DNA from: Trichormus sp. NMC-1
Lineage (GTDB): Bacteria > Cyanobacteriota > Cyanobacteriia > Cyanobacteriales > Nostocaceae
NCBI RefSeq assembly: GCF_001858025.1
Contig: NZ_LZQD01000001.1
Span: 636,572 to 700,571, forward strand
Direction of reading: 5' to 3'
DNA length: 64,000 nucleotides
Under the pieces are notes generated by a model. It had not been told where the DNA came from. It saw only the letters and a list, made by a program, of their open reading frames with translations, and ran no database searches. Positions 54,225 through 63,233 of this stretch are shown piece by piece. Position numbers and translations under genes: made by a program. Position 1 is the stretch's first letter; every line of letters starts with the position of its first letter.

Positions 54225-55129
54225 CTATGACTGTTAACTGACCCCGCATGGTAGGAACTACGAACTAAAGGGGCAGAACGGACATGGCTAAATCCCATAT
54301 CTCTGGCGATGGTGCCAAGTTGCTCAAATTCCTCTGGTGTCCAGTATTTTTGCACTGGCAGATGTTCTAAAGAAGGGCGCATATATTGACCCATAGTCAA
54401 GCGATCGCACTTTACAGCCCTCAGATCCGCCATTGTTTCCATTACTTCCTCAATCGTTTCTCCATGTCCCAGCATCAAACCTGATTTAGTGGGAATAGAT
54501 GCATCGATTTCTTTGACTGTCGCCAGCACTGCTAAAGAGCGATCGTATTTCGCCCCCCGGCGTACAGGAGCAGTTAGAGAGCGTACTGTTTCCACATTAT
54601 GGTTAAAACAAGCTGGTTGAGCGGTGACAATCATCCCTATCCGCTGGCGTTGTCCTGCCACACCCGCACCACTCCAAAAATCTGGTGTCAGGACTTCAAT
54701 TTCAGTTGCTGGGTTGATTTGGCGGATAGCCGCCATCGTCGTCACAAAATGACTCGCACCCCCATCTGACAAATCATCACGGGCTACAGAAGTCAGCACC
54801 ACATATTGCAAGCCCAAAATCTGTACTGCCTCTGCTACCTTTTGCGGTTCTTCCATATCTAGAGGCATTGGTGCATGACCTTTATCTACTTGACAAAAAG
54901 CACAAGAGCGCGTGCAAGTTGGTCCCATGAGTAAAAAAGTAGCAGTTTTTTGGGCGTAGCATTCCCCCCGATTGGGGCAGCGTCCTTCTTCACAAATTGT
55001 GTGAATTTGCCGCTGCTTAATGATACGTTGTACAGTAGAGATTTCACTAGCTTTGCCAAGAGGACGACGTAACCAGCTGGGCATGGCTGTAATTTCTGAT
55101 TTGAGTTCGGCTTGTCGTGAAGAAAACAT
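54218..55129 (-). CDS. lipA: Lipoyl synthase
   Basis: Radical SAM enzyme that inserts two sulfurs into octanoyl groups on lipoyl domains. The auxiliary cluster motif is [12 protein letters not shown] and the radical SAM motif CTRSCAFC. The family block [17 protein letters not shown] and [13 protein letters not shown] are present. The C-terminus normally ends a few residues after RSSYHA; here it reads AGSVNSHSR and its stop codon TGA lies in the CACCTGT array, so the tail may have been remodelled by it. Length 303 aa is about normal. Divergent from the response regulator. Confidence 0.95.
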   Translation of the reverse strand: MFSSRQAELKSEITAMPSWLRRPLGKASEISTVQRIIKQRQIHTICEEGRCPNRGECYAQKTATFLLMGPTCTRSCAFCQVDKGHAPMPLDMEEPQKVAEAVQILGLQYVVLTSVARDDLSDGGASHFVTTMAAIRQINPATEIEVLTPDFWSGAGVAGQRQRIGMIVTAQPACFNHNVETVRSLTAPVRRGAKYDRSLAVLATVKEIDASIPTKSGLMLGHGETIEEVMETMADLRAVKCDRLTMGQYMRPSLEHLPVQKYWTPEEFEQLGTIARDMGFSHVRSAPLVRSSYHAGSVNSHSR

Positions 55130-55475
55130 AGATATCAGGAGTGAGATCCAAAAATAAAGATAAAAGATATACTAGTCCAGGTTGGCAGAAATCATGGAGC
55201 ATCTGAAATCAGATGGAAAGCCTGTAACATCAGACTTTTAAAGCTACTGATAACGGCTTACTGACATGAGTACGAGTTTTCCACTTTATTAAATTACTAT
55301 GATACAAATTGATCACAGCGCAGGCAGCTGTTTGATAAACTACTTGCGTTTTTGACAGTTATACAGAAATATACTCTCCCCCAATTTACATAAATTTTGT
55401 ATATAGTGAGAGAATTCTTCATTTCAATCGGCAACCAGCCATCTACACTTAAACTTTCTGGTAGAGTAATCAGTC
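55130..55475. other. Divergent promoter region
   Basis: 346 bp between lipA (leftward) and the response regulator (rightward). No repeats or small genes that I can support. Promoters of both genes are expected here. Confidence 0.4.
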
Positions 55476-56057
55476 GTGGCAAACAAAATTCTAGTTATCG
55501 ATGACACCACAGTTGTTAGGGTAAAAGTACGAGAAATGTTGCCTCAGCAAGGCAATTTTGAAGTCTTGGAAGCAAAAGACGGGCTAGAAGGATATAATCT
55601 CATCCTTCAGGAAAAAGTCAGCTTGATCATGTTGGATTTCATACTACCGAAAATGAGTGGCTGGGAAGTTTTCCAGAAAATTCAAGCCAACTCAGAATTA
55701 AAGAAAATTCCTTTGGTGATCATGTCTGGCCGCAAGGAAGAGGTAACGGAAAAAATTCCTGAACCATTTGAATATTTTGAATTTCTCAACAAGCCTTTTG
55801 ATCAGAGACAGCTGATTAATGCTATTAAATCAGCTATGGCTATAGCTGCTAAAAAAGTTCCTACAGGTACTGCTTCCCCAGGGTTGACAGCGCCTAAAAA
55901 AGAACTAGTAGTTGTGAAACCAACTGTGGAAGCCAGTAGTTCTTCGGTGGATATTGATGCACTAAATGCAAAAGTTGTCAAGATGCAAGCGGAAATCGAT
56001 AACTTGAAGAAACAGCTAACTCAGGTAGTAACATTTATTAAACAGAAAATTAAGTAG
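55476..56057 (+). CDS. Response regulator with C-terminal coiled coil
   Basis: A 193-residue protein. Receiver domain at residues 1-125: acidic pair Asp9-Asp10 (VIDD), phospho-acceptor Asp54 (IMLDFILPKMSG), switch Ser in VIMSGR, and the conserved Lys in FLNKPFD. The rest is a linker and a short coiled coil (IDALNAKVVKMQAEIDNLKKQLTQVVTFIKQKIK), with no DNA-binding domain. It may act by protein contact. GTG start at 55476. A perfect hairpin lies 125 bp downstream. Confidence 0.9.
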   Translation: MANKILVIDDTTVVRVKVREMLPQQGNFEVLEAKDGLEGYNLILQEKVSLIMLDFILPKMSGWEVFQKIQANSELKKIPLVIMSGRKEEVTEKIPEPFEYFEFLNKPFDQRQLINAIKSAMAIAAKKVPTGTASPGLTAPKKELVVVKPTVEASSSSVDIDALNAKVVKMQAEIDNLKKQLTQVVTFIKQKIK

Positions 56058-56182
56058 TAAGCTGATCATCATTTAAACTGCATTAGAGCGTAAGAGCTTC
56101 TTGCCAATGCTGCTGATAGAAACAACTTAAAGGCATATTAGCCTATTGGCTCTTTCTATTATCCTAACGTCCGAAAATACTT

Positions 56183-56208
56183 CAGTCGATAAAAGCAGTT
56201 ATCGACTG
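56183..56208 (+). terminator. Perfect hairpin after response regulator
   Basis: CAGTCGATAA/TTATCGACTG with loop AAGCAG, a 10-bp perfect stem. Only a short A/T stretch follows, so termination strength is uncertain. The remaining DNA to 56480 shows no gene. Confidence 0.5.
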
Positions 56209-56480
56209 ATTAAACCTGGTAGTTTATACTTAAATTAAGAAAATGGCAGGTTTTTTGGCTGGGGAGAAAGTCGCAGTTACACGAATTCGTAATTCGTAAG
56301 GGTTTTAGACTTGAACTATCGGTGGCTTATTTACGCACGACTTTACTAGTGTGTCGTGGGAGCATATCCAACATTATATTAGATTTATTTCATAGGAAGA
56401 AACCTTTATTGTGAACTAACGTCCTAGTTCATACAGCTTAAAGTTTAATGTAATTGTTTATTGACATAGCCATCAAATCT

Positions 56481-57182
56481 ATGATCAAACTGTTAACTCA
56501 ACCCAACAGCACCCGCAAATTACCTCAAGCGATTATTCTCACCCTGATCTTAACAAGTTTACTAGCTTGTGGGATGGGAATTACTAACAACAATACATCT
56601 GTAGCTGTTCCTACTACAGAACAGAGACAAACTTCTGCAAACAAATTACCTAAAAGTATTTCTAGAAAATTACTACGGGATGCATCCAAACGTTCTGGGC
56701 TGAAAACACGTGATTTGAAAATTACTCAAGTTACAACTAAAACCTTTGGAAATCCTTGCGCTTTTCAATTTGGAGAAATTTGCACTAGGGAATATAGACC
56801 GATTCCAGGTTGGGAAGTGGTTGTTAAGGTAAAAGATAAATCATGGACTTATCATGTCAATAAATCTGGTTCCCAAATTATCTTAGATCCCAAAGTCAGC
56901 ACTAATCAACTACCGAAAAGTATTGCTGATAAAATTTTGAGAGATGCTGCTCAACGTTCTAGCTTACCGATTAATGCGATAAAAATTACTCAAAGCACTC
57001 AGAAAACCTTTAGTAATGCTTGTGTGTTGAACTTTGGTGAAATCTGTACTCAGCAGTATGATCCCGTAGAAGGCTGGGTAGTAATCGTAAAAGTGAAAAA
57101 CCAATCTTGGACTTACCATACAGACAAAACTGGCTCAAGCGTTGTCTTAGATCCCAAAATCAACGCCACTTTAAAAAATTAA
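56481..57182 (+). CDS. Lipoprotein with two duplicated domains
   Basis: A 233-residue predicted lipoprotein (LPQAIILTLILTSLLAC, lipobox SLLAC). The mature part is a tandem duplication of an about 85-residue unit: LPKSISRKLLRDASKRSG...KTFGNPCAFQFGEICTREYRPIPGWEVVVKVKDKSWTYHVNKSGSQIILDP, then LPKSIADKILRDAAQRSS...KTFSNACVLNFGEICTQQYDPVEGWVVIVKVKNQSWTYHTDKTGSSVVLDP. Each unit has a Cys pair. This unit occurs, often singly, in cyanobacterial envelope proteins; function unknown. The start is the ATG that gives the signal; a TTG at 56454 is upstream. Confidence 0.8.
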   Translation: MIKLLTQPNSTRKLPQAIILTLILTSLLACGMGITNNNTSVAVPTTEQRQTSANKLPKSISRKLLRDASKRSGLKTRDLKITQVTTKTFGNPCAFQFGEICTREYRPIPGWEVVVKVKDKSWTYHVNKSGSQIILDPKVSTNQLPKSIADKILRDAAQRSSLPINAIKITQSTQKTFSNACVLNFGEICTQQYDPVEGWVVIVKVKNQSWTYHTDKTGSSVVLDPKINATLKN

Positions 57183-57275
57183 ATTTCTTTCCTCTGCGCT
57201 CCTGGGGTGCTGCGGTTAGTTCATTTCAATTTTTTTAGTGTATACTATTAGATTGTGTCGAATCCAAGCCATCCC

Positions 57276-57473
57276 ATGCCTAAACTCAAGACTCGTAAAG
57301 CAGCAGCCAAGCGATTTCGTGCTACCGGCACCGGTAAAATCGTCCGTCGCAAAGCTTTCAAAAGCCACCTTCTCGAACACAAGTCTTCTAACAAAAAGCG
57401 CGGTTTGCGCCAGTCTGCACTTGTACATGAGCGCGACGAAGACAATGTGCGCTTGATGCTTCCTTATTTGTAA
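57276..57473 (+). CDS. rpmI: 50S ribosomal protein L35
   Basis: A 65-residue L35: [46 protein letters not shown]. Very basic and full length. The frame is open 21 bp further upstream but the conserved MPKLKT start fixes the ATG. rplT starts 21 bp after its stop, as in most bacteria; infC is not adjacent. Confidence 0.97.
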   Translation: MPKLKTRKAAAKRFRATGTGKIVRRKAFKSHLLEHKSSNKKRGLRQSALVHERDEDNVRLMLPYL

Positions 57474-57494
57474 AACATCACAGGTAGTTAAGAT

Positions 57495-57851
57495 ATGACC
57501 CGGGTAAAACGCGGTAATGTAGCTCGTAAACGCCGCAATAAAATTCTCAAACTAGCTAAAGGTTTTCGTGGTTCTCACTCAACTCTGTTTAGAACCGCTA
57601 ACCAACAGGTAATGAAGGCGCTTCGCAGTGCTTACCGCGATCGCAAAAATAAAAAGCGCGATTTTCGTCGTCTGTGGATCACTCGTATTAACGCGGCTTC
57701 CAGACAACATGGCTTAAGCTACAGCCAGTTAATCGGTAATCTGAAAAAAGCCAATGTGGAACTAAATCGCAAGATGTTGGCACAATTGGCAGTTCTTGAT
57801 CCTACAAGTTTCGCCAAAGTTGCTGAACTGGCAAGCTCAGTTAAAGGATAA
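57495..57851 (+). CDS. rplT: 50S ribosomal protein L20
   Basis: A 118-residue L20 that binds 23S rRNA early in assembly. Family start [50 protein letters not shown]. Full length. Second gene of the rpmI-rplT operon. Confidence 0.98.
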   Translation: MTRVKRGNVARKRRNKILKLAKGFRGSHSTLFRTANQQVMKALRSAYRDRKNKKRDFRRLWITRINAASRQHGLSYSQLIGNLKKANVELNRKMLAQLAVLDPTSFAKVAELASSVKG

Positions 57852-57863
57852 AGGTGGCAACGG

Positions 57864-58679
57864 ATGAATAACGGATGTAACCAATGGTCAAAAATTAATC
57901 AGTTACATCTGGTATTATCCGCTACCTTGTTTCTGGTTTTATGCCTGTGCTTTGGGGGGAAAGAATTGACTGCATCTGCCGCCCCACTGTCAGAAATTGA
58001 GCGCCGAGGCTATGTAAATATTGCTGTTAAAGATAACTTGCGTCCGCTGGGATTTAGGGATAGTAAAGGCAATTTACAAGGCTTAGAAATTGATTTAGCC
58101 CAGCGTTTAGGAAGTGATTTGTTAGGTAAAATCGATGCTGTGAAGTTGCAACCAGTGGCTAACAGCGATCGCTTGTCTGTAGTCTTAGAACATAAAGTTG
58201 ATCTCACCATTGCCAAAGTCACAGCAACTGAATCCCGCTCCCGCATAGTCAGCTTCAGTGTTCCTTACTATTTTGATGGTGCAGCAATAGTCACAAAAAA
58301 TACAGCCATTAATCAGCTAAAAGATTTAGAAAAACGTAAAATAGCCGTACTCAACAACTCCAGCACGATTGATTATATAAAATATTTTATACCAAAGGCT
58401 GAATTAATAGGAGTGAACTCCTACATTCAAGGACGAGAGCAAATAGAAAGTAACAGTGCTGATGCTTTTGCTGCTGATACCAGCGTTCTAAGTGGTTGGG
58501 TACAAGAAGATTCCCAATATCGGCTACTACCAACCAAGCTATCAGCCGAACCTTTGTCGGTGGTTACACCCAAGGGATTGCAGTACGATGAGTTAAGAAG
58601 AAAGGTGAATGAAGCGATCGCTCATTATACAGCAACTGGTTGGCTCAAAGAACGCGCAAAATTTTGGGGATTATCATAG
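57864..58679 (+). CDS. Amino-acid ABC transporter-type substrate-binding protein
   Basis: A 271-residue solute-binding protein (family 3 type). It begins with a hydrophobic export signal (LVLSATLFLVLCLCFGGKELTASAAP). The two-lobed domain has LSEIERRGYVNIAVKDNLRPLGFRDSKGNLQGLEIDLAQRLG, DLTIAKVTATESRSRIVSFSVPYYFDG, and VTPKGLQYDELRRKVNEAI. Typical ligands are polar amino acids. It begins 12 bp after rplT, an unusual partnership that may be chance; permease and ATPase genes are elsewhere. Confidence 0.88.
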   Translation: MNNGCNQWSKINQLHLVLSATLFLVLCLCFGGKELTASAAPLSEIERRGYVNIAVKDNLRPLGFRDSKGNLQGLEIDLAQRLGSDLLGKIDAVKLQPVANSDRLSVVLEHKVDLTIAKVTATESRSRIVSFSVPYYFDGAAIVTKNTAINQLKDLEKRKIAVLNNSSTIDYIKYFIPKAELIGVNSYIQGREQIESNSADAFAADTSVLSGWVQEDSQYRLLPTKLSAEPLSVVTPKGLQYDELRRKVNEAIAHYTATGWLKERAKFWGLS

Positions 58680-58830
58680 GTAGACGTGAATATTTATCGT
58701 TAGGATAAAACAGTAGGCAGAAGGCATAATTACGAATTACGAATTACGAATTATTTTTTTATTTCCTTATTGTCCCAGAAAGCTGAATAATAGATAGAGA
58801 AAGCACTTTTAATATTTGTATTTGTAGGTA

Positions 58831-59355
58831 ATGGATAACAATCTAGTCCTTGTTTATCTCTCAATTTTCGTCGGATTGCTCGCATTTGCAGGTGTGAGTG
58901 TTTTTCGCCAGATTTTCAAAACTCGCAAACTAGAAAGTTCTCTTTCTAAGTTGAAAACCAAGTTAACTAAAGAAAAAGGAACAGCACAAGAGTATTACGA
59001 ATTAGCCAGTATTTATTCTGAAAAAAAAGTTTTTACTCTAGCAATACCGCTTTTTCAAAAAGCTTTAAAAGCTGCTGAGGAAGAGGGAGAAGAGAATATA
59101 GCTCCAGTTTACAATGGCTTGGGTTATGTTTATTTTGCCCAAGAGCAATATGACTTAGCGATTCGTCAATATAAAGAAGCCATTAAATTGAAACCAGATT
59201 ATGTGTCAGCCCTAAATAATCTTGGACACGCATACGAGAAGAAAAAATTACCTGCCCAGGCATTAGAAATGTATGAAACAACACTCAAAGCCGCACCCAA
59301 CAATGCTACTGCAAAACGCCGGGCAGAATCTTTACGCCGCTTAGTTTCAGCTTAA
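58831..59355 (+). CDS. ycf37: TPR protein, Ycf37-like photosystem I assembly factor
   Basis: A 174-residue protein with one N-terminal membrane segment (LVLVYLSIFVGLLAFAGVSVF) and three tetratricopeptide repeats in residues 50-165 (YYELASIYSEKKVFTLAIPLFQKAL; APVYNGLGYVYFAQEQYDLAIRQYKEAIKLKPDY; VSALNNLGHAYEKKKLPAQALEMYETTLKAAPNN). Length and layout match Synechocystis Ycf37, which aids PSI assembly or stability and has plastid relatives. Identification rests on architecture and length, so it is likely but not certain. Confidence 0.75.
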   Translation: MDNNLVLVYLSIFVGLLAFAGVSVFRQIFKTRKLESSLSKLKTKLTKEKGTAQEYYELASIYSEKKVFTLAIPLFQKALKAAEEEGEENIAPVYNGLGYVYFAQEQYDLAIRQYKEAIKLKPDYVSALNNLGHAYEKKKLPAQALEMYETTLKAAPNNATAKRRAESLRRLVSA

Positions 59356-59457
59356 AATTGCCCAATCTCAAATTGATATATGCCTCTTAATTTGGCGGTT
59401 TTTTGCTCAGAACATAGGAATTAATAACTATGTTTTTATCAAAGAAAATCAACCGTA

Positions 59458-61437
59458 ATGATTAAGAGGCTGAATCATTTTTTTAAGGTAGTTATTACCA
59501 TTTTTCTTTTTTTTACAATCTCCCTGGGATTTCCAGAAATATTATCTGCTCAGGAATCAGTAATTTCTCATCCTCTAAATCCATTAACTGAAGTAGAAAT
59601 CAACGCGGCTGTAGACATACTCAAACAGAAAAAAGCATTGAGTGAAACAGCATTTTTCCCCATAATTGCTTTGCAAGAACCTGATAAAAAAGAAGTCTTA
59701 AATTTTACACCTGGAAAACAGTTTCAGCGCCAGGTTTTTTTGGTAGTTTATGAGCGCGAACTCAATAAAACCTTTGAAGGCATAATTAACCTTACCACGA
59801 ATAGCTTAACATCCTGGCAAGAAAAAACGGGTGTTCAACCTGCAATTCTTCCTCCAGATTATGAACTAGTTAGAGAGATAGTTACCTCTGATATTCGCTG
59901 GCAAAAAGCCATGATAAAGAGAGGACTTAAAGATTTTGATCAAGTACAAATCAGTTGTTGGTCATCAGGAATACTCACCAAAGAAGAAACAAAAGCAGGT
60001 AATCGTCTTTGTCGAGCATTATCTTATTATCGAGGTAAATCATGGAATTATTACGCCCGTCCCATTGAAGGAATTTTAGTTACCGTCAATTTAAATAAAG
60101 AAGAAATTGCTAGTTTTGTGGATAACGGTGTAGTTCCTATTTCCCAAGAAAACTGGGATTATGACATTAAGTCATTTAGCAAAGTAATTCCACCACCCAA
60201 ACCATTAAAAATTGTCCAATCTGATGGTCATACTTTCCAAATTCAAGGCAACGAAATTACTTGGCAAGGTTGGAAATTTCGTTATTTAATGCATCCTCGT
60301 GAAGGCTTAGTTCTGTACCAGGCCAGTTATAACGATGGTGAAAAAAATCGTCCTGTATTGTATCGTGCCAGTTTATCAGAAATGGTAGTACCTTATGGTG
60401 ATACAAATCCTAATTGGTCATTTCGTAATGCCTTTGATGTTGGTGAATACAACATTGGTTTATTAGCGAATCAAATGGAATTAGGTCAAGAAATTCCCGA
60501 AAATGGAATTTTACTGGATGCGGTGTTTGCTAATGGTGAAGGAGAAGCTTATACCATGCCAGGAGTAATTGGTATTTACGAACAAGATAACGGCGTATTG
60601 TGGAAACATTTTGATTACAGTACCCAGAAAAATTATGTGCGTCGCAGTCGTGAATTAGTAATGAAGATGACGACGGCAGTTGATAATTATGATTACGGCA
60701 TCAATTGGATATTCCACCAAGACGGTACTTTAGAAGTACAAAATGAGTTAACAGGGATTGTATTAGCCCAGGGAACAGCAGCAAGAAAACAGGAAAATAA
60801 TAACTTTGGACGATTGATTGCTAAGAATATTTTTGGAGTCAATCATCAGCATTTCTTTAATTATCGTCTGGATTTAGATGTTGACGGACAGTCTAATTCT
60901 GTGATGGAAATGAATGTTCAATCTTTGCCAATCAGTGATAAAAATCCTTTAGGAAATGCCATTACCGTAGAAGACACTCCCTTAACAAAAGAAAAAACTG
61001 CTGTCCGTGATTTAGATATCAAACACAGTCGAGAATGGATGATTGCTAGTGCAGATAAACCGAATAGTTTAGGTGTTGCTCCTGCATATATGTTGATGCC
61101 GGGAGGAAATACAATTATGTATGCTGTAGAAGGTGCGAATATCCGAGAAAAAGCTGCTTTTGCAACTCATCATCTTTGGGTGACAAAATATAAACCCGGT
61201 GAAATGTATGCAGGTGGAGATTATCCCAATCAAACAAAAATGGGAGAAGGTTTACCAAAATATATTGCTGATAATGAGTCTTTGCAAAATGAAGATATTG
61301 TTGTGTGGTACACAATGGGAATGACTCATGTTCCCCGTCCAGAAGATTGGCCAGTAATGCCACGACACCAAGTTGGGTTGAAGTTGATGCCGAGGGGGTT
61401 TTTTAGTAGGAATCCCGCGATTAATTTGGGTGAGTAA
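59458..61437 (+). CDS. Copper amine oxidase
   Basis: A 659-residue exported primary-amine oxidase that turns amines into aldehydes, H2O2 and ammonia using Cu and topaquinone. A signal peptide (VVITIFLFFTISLGFPEILSAQ) is followed by N2/N3-like domains and the catalytic domain. The topaquinone-forming Tyr411 lies in AVDNYDYG, the catalytic base Asp327 in NAFDVGEY, and copper His ligands in NHQHFFNYRLDLDVDG and in MGMTHVPRPEDWPVMPRHQVGLKLMPRGFFSRNPAI. Complete. Possible use: extracellular amine as a nitrogen source. No repressor or partner gene adjacent. Confidence 0.93.
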   Translation: MIKRLNHFFKVVITIFLFFTISLGFPEILSAQESVISHPLNPLTEVEINAAVDILKQKKALSETAFFPIIALQEPDKKEVLNFTPGKQFQRQVFLVVYERELNKTFEGIINLTTNSLTSWQEKTGVQPAILPPDYELVREIVTSDIRWQKAMIKRGLKDFDQVQISCWSSGILTKEETKAGNRLCRALSYYRGKSWNYYARPIEGILVTVNLNKEEIASFVDNGVVPISQENWDYDIKSFSKVIPPPKPLKIVQSDGHTFQIQGNEITWQGWKFRYLMHPREGLVLYQASYNDGEKNRPVLYRASLSEMVVPYGDTNPNWSFRNAFDVGEYNIGLLANQMELGQEIPENGILLDAVFANGEGEAYTMPGVIGIYEQDNGVLWKHFDYSTQKNYVRRSRELVMKMTTAVDNYDYGINWIFHQDGTLEVQNELTGIVLAQGTAARKQENNNFGRLIAKNIFGVNHQHFFNYRLDLDVDGQSNSVMEMNVQSLPISDKNPLGNAITVEDTPLTKEKTAVRDLDIKHSREWMIASADKPNSLGVAPAYMLMPGGNTIMYAVEGANIREKAAFATHHLWVTKYKPGEMYAGGDYPNQTKMGEGLPKYIADNESLQNEDIVVWYTMGMTHVPRPEDWPVMPRHQVGLKLMPRGFFSRNPAINLGE

Positions 61438-61445
61438 ATTAATTG

Positions 61446-61475
61446 TGTAGAGATGTTCCATGGAATGTCTCTACA
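61446..61475. repeat. 30-bp palindrome, copy 3 with two wobble changes
   Basis: TGTAGAGATGTTCCA followed by TGGAATGTCTCTACA. Relative to copies 1 and 2 both CpG steps read TpG, giving two G-T (G-U in RNA) pairs where C-G pairs were. Directly after the amine oxidase stop. Confidence 0.8.
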
Positions 61476-61560
61476 TTGCAGCAATCGCTACCAGGAAAAC
61501 TAATACCCCTGTTTGACCTAATGCCTGTAAAAAATCTCCCCTTTGAGAATTGTCATTCAT
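61471..61560 (-). CDS. Possible 29-aa membrane peptide
   Basis: Short frame MNDNSQRGDFLQALGQTGVLVFLVAIAAM ending at a TAG inside the palindrome at 61446-61475. AAGGA is close upstream of the ATG, though the spacing is tight. The hydrophobic C-terminal half looks like a membrane segment. The palindrome may have truncated a longer small gene. Weak evidence. Confidence 0.35.
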   Translation of the reverse strand: MNDNSQRGDFLQALGQTGVLVFLVAIAAM

Positions 61561-61821
61561 TGTCCTTATTCTTATTTATCTTGAGGCTATTCATCAAAAG
61601 CTTTCCTGGTAGATGATCCTGTCGAATCCCTTATTGCGGAATTGCTGAAGCTGGTAACAACCTCAAGCACAGGGTTTTTTAAAGATAGATTAGACGGAGC
61701 CAATCTGTTGCATAAACCTTGCCTTCGATAGATATCATATAAGCTGAAAAGGGCATAACCTAAGTTATATAGGAATCAAACCGGATTCCTATAGCTTTAG
61801 TCAATAAAAATAACCAAATAT

Positions 61822-62871
61822 ATGAATAACTCTCAACAACAGACAACTAAAAAAACTTTCTGGAGTAAATTTAGTACTAATACACTAGTCCGTTTCTTAC
61901 TGTTTGCTGCTTGTGGTTGGGTATTAGTAAAAGTTTTTTGGTATTTCAAAGATGTAGTTTTTATATTTACCTTTGCGACAATTTTAGCACTCATTCTTAA
62001 CTATCCTATATGCTATCTGGAACGCTTCTTGAGGCGAGGTTTTGCCTTGGGTACAGTCATAGCTATCAGTCTCTTAACAATCATTCTTCTATTTGTATTT
62101 GTTGGTAATATATTAATTACACAACTACAACAATTAGCAGGTTTGTTATTACAAATTATTAATTCTTCTAACAATCCTATTAATCAATTAGAAAGCGCGT
62201 TATCTAATCGAAATATCCCCATAAATTTAGAGGCAATAGAAATACAAATTCGCAACTGGTTTGTGTCTGGCATGAATATGATTTTAGGGTTTTTGCCCAA
62301 TATATTAGGAAGTTATGTCGGATTTATCATTATTATTGTAATTGCCTTTTTTATGCTGACTGATGGAGGAAGAATCTGGCAACTGATTCTTAAGATGATT
62401 CCCCATAATCAACGCGATCGCTTTTCAACCGCTATTCAGAAAAACTTCATCGGTTTCTTACGAGGTCAATTGCTAATCTCATTTATTCTGAGTATTGCCA
62501 CTTTTTTAGTTTTCGTACTTTTTGGTATTCCATTCCCATTTCTGCTAGCTATAACTGTGGGAATTTTTGACTTGATTCCTGGTATAGGAGCTACACTAGG
62601 AATTACTTTAGTTTCTCTAATTATCTTAATACAAAGTGGTTGGATTGTTGGTATTAAAGTATTAATAGCTTGTATAGTTTTGCAACAGATTCAAGATAAT
62701 TTGCTTGCCCCTCGTGTAATGCAGAGTACAGTCCATTTAAATCCTATAGTAGTATTTTTTGCTCTTTTAATTGGTACAAAAATAGCTGGTTTATTAGGAG
62801 TATTTCTTTCTATACCCATTGCTGGAGTTATTGTAAGCTTGTTGGAGATTGAGGAATTGCAAGCTAATTAA
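61822..62871 (+). CDS. AI-2E family permease
   Basis: A 349-residue membrane protein with about seven to eight hydrophobic segments and the family pattern: FTFATILALILNYPICYLERFLRRG, then a long amphipathic stretch, RFSTAIQKNFIGFLRGQLLISFILSIATF, GIPFPFLLAITVGIFDLIPGIGATLG and QQIQDNLLAPRVMQSTVHLNPIVVFFALLIG. The name comes from E. coli TqsA; members export diverse substrates or act as ion antiporters, so the substrate is open. Full length, single gene. Confidence 0.92.
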   Translation: MNNSQQQTTKKTFWSKFSTNTLVRFLLFAACGWVLVKVFWYFKDVVFIFTFATILALILNYPICYLERFLRRGFALGTVIAISLLTIILLFVFVGNILITQLQQLAGLLLQIINSSNNPINQLESALSNRNIPINLEAIEIQIRNWFVSGMNMILGFLPNILGSYVGFIIIIVIAFFMLTDGGRIWQLILKMIPHNQRDRFSTAIQKNFIGFLRGQLLISFILSIATFLVFVLFGIPFPFLLAITVGIFDLIPGIGATLGITLVSLIILIQSGWIVGIKVLIACIVLQQIQDNLLAPRVMQSTVHLNPIVVFFALLIGTKIAGLLGVFLSIPIAGVIVSLLEIEELQAN

Positions 62872-63050
62872 AAATTTTAGTGTAAGCATTCAGCTAAAAC
62901 CGGATTTAAGGGGTTTTGAAGTGGGGAGACTGACATCAATAATTAATAAATTCTTGCTGATAGCTGATAGCTGACGGCTGAATGCTCACATTTTAGTCTT
63001 GATTTTGCACAATTGGAAAGTTTATACAGCGATACCTTCGGTCAGCTTCG

Positions 63051-63233
63051 CTATCGCGCTCCATCTGCTCCACCAGTGTAAACCCACCAATAATCAATGT
63101 CTACCTTGCCTGTGCGGTCAAGATTAAGGATTGTGAAAGCTAAAGCAGTAGCGACTACCGCCATCACTGCTGGTATGAACCAGTAACTTGAGTGCAGCTG
63201 ATCCCACAGTTTGCTTATCTTGACATTTCTCAT
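63051..63233 (-). pseudogene. N-terminal fragment of a DUF2254 membrane protein
   Basis: 60 codons: MRNVKISKLWDQLHSSYWFIPAVMAVVATALAFTILNLDR...YWWVYTGGADGAR, the conserved start of DUF2254 proteins (normally over 400 residues). The frame stops where a GCGATAGCGAAGCTGACCG dispersed repeat begins, so the rest has been lost. Its ATG overlaps the stop of the mechanosensitive channel gene (TAATG), so the two were translationally coupled. Confidence 0.75.

Noticed and set aside
53881-54237. 118-aa open frame made of VTCHLSP repeats
   Set aside because: It is only the translation of the CACCTGT array; length divisible by three units keeps it open. No ribosome-binding site and no non-repeat sequence.
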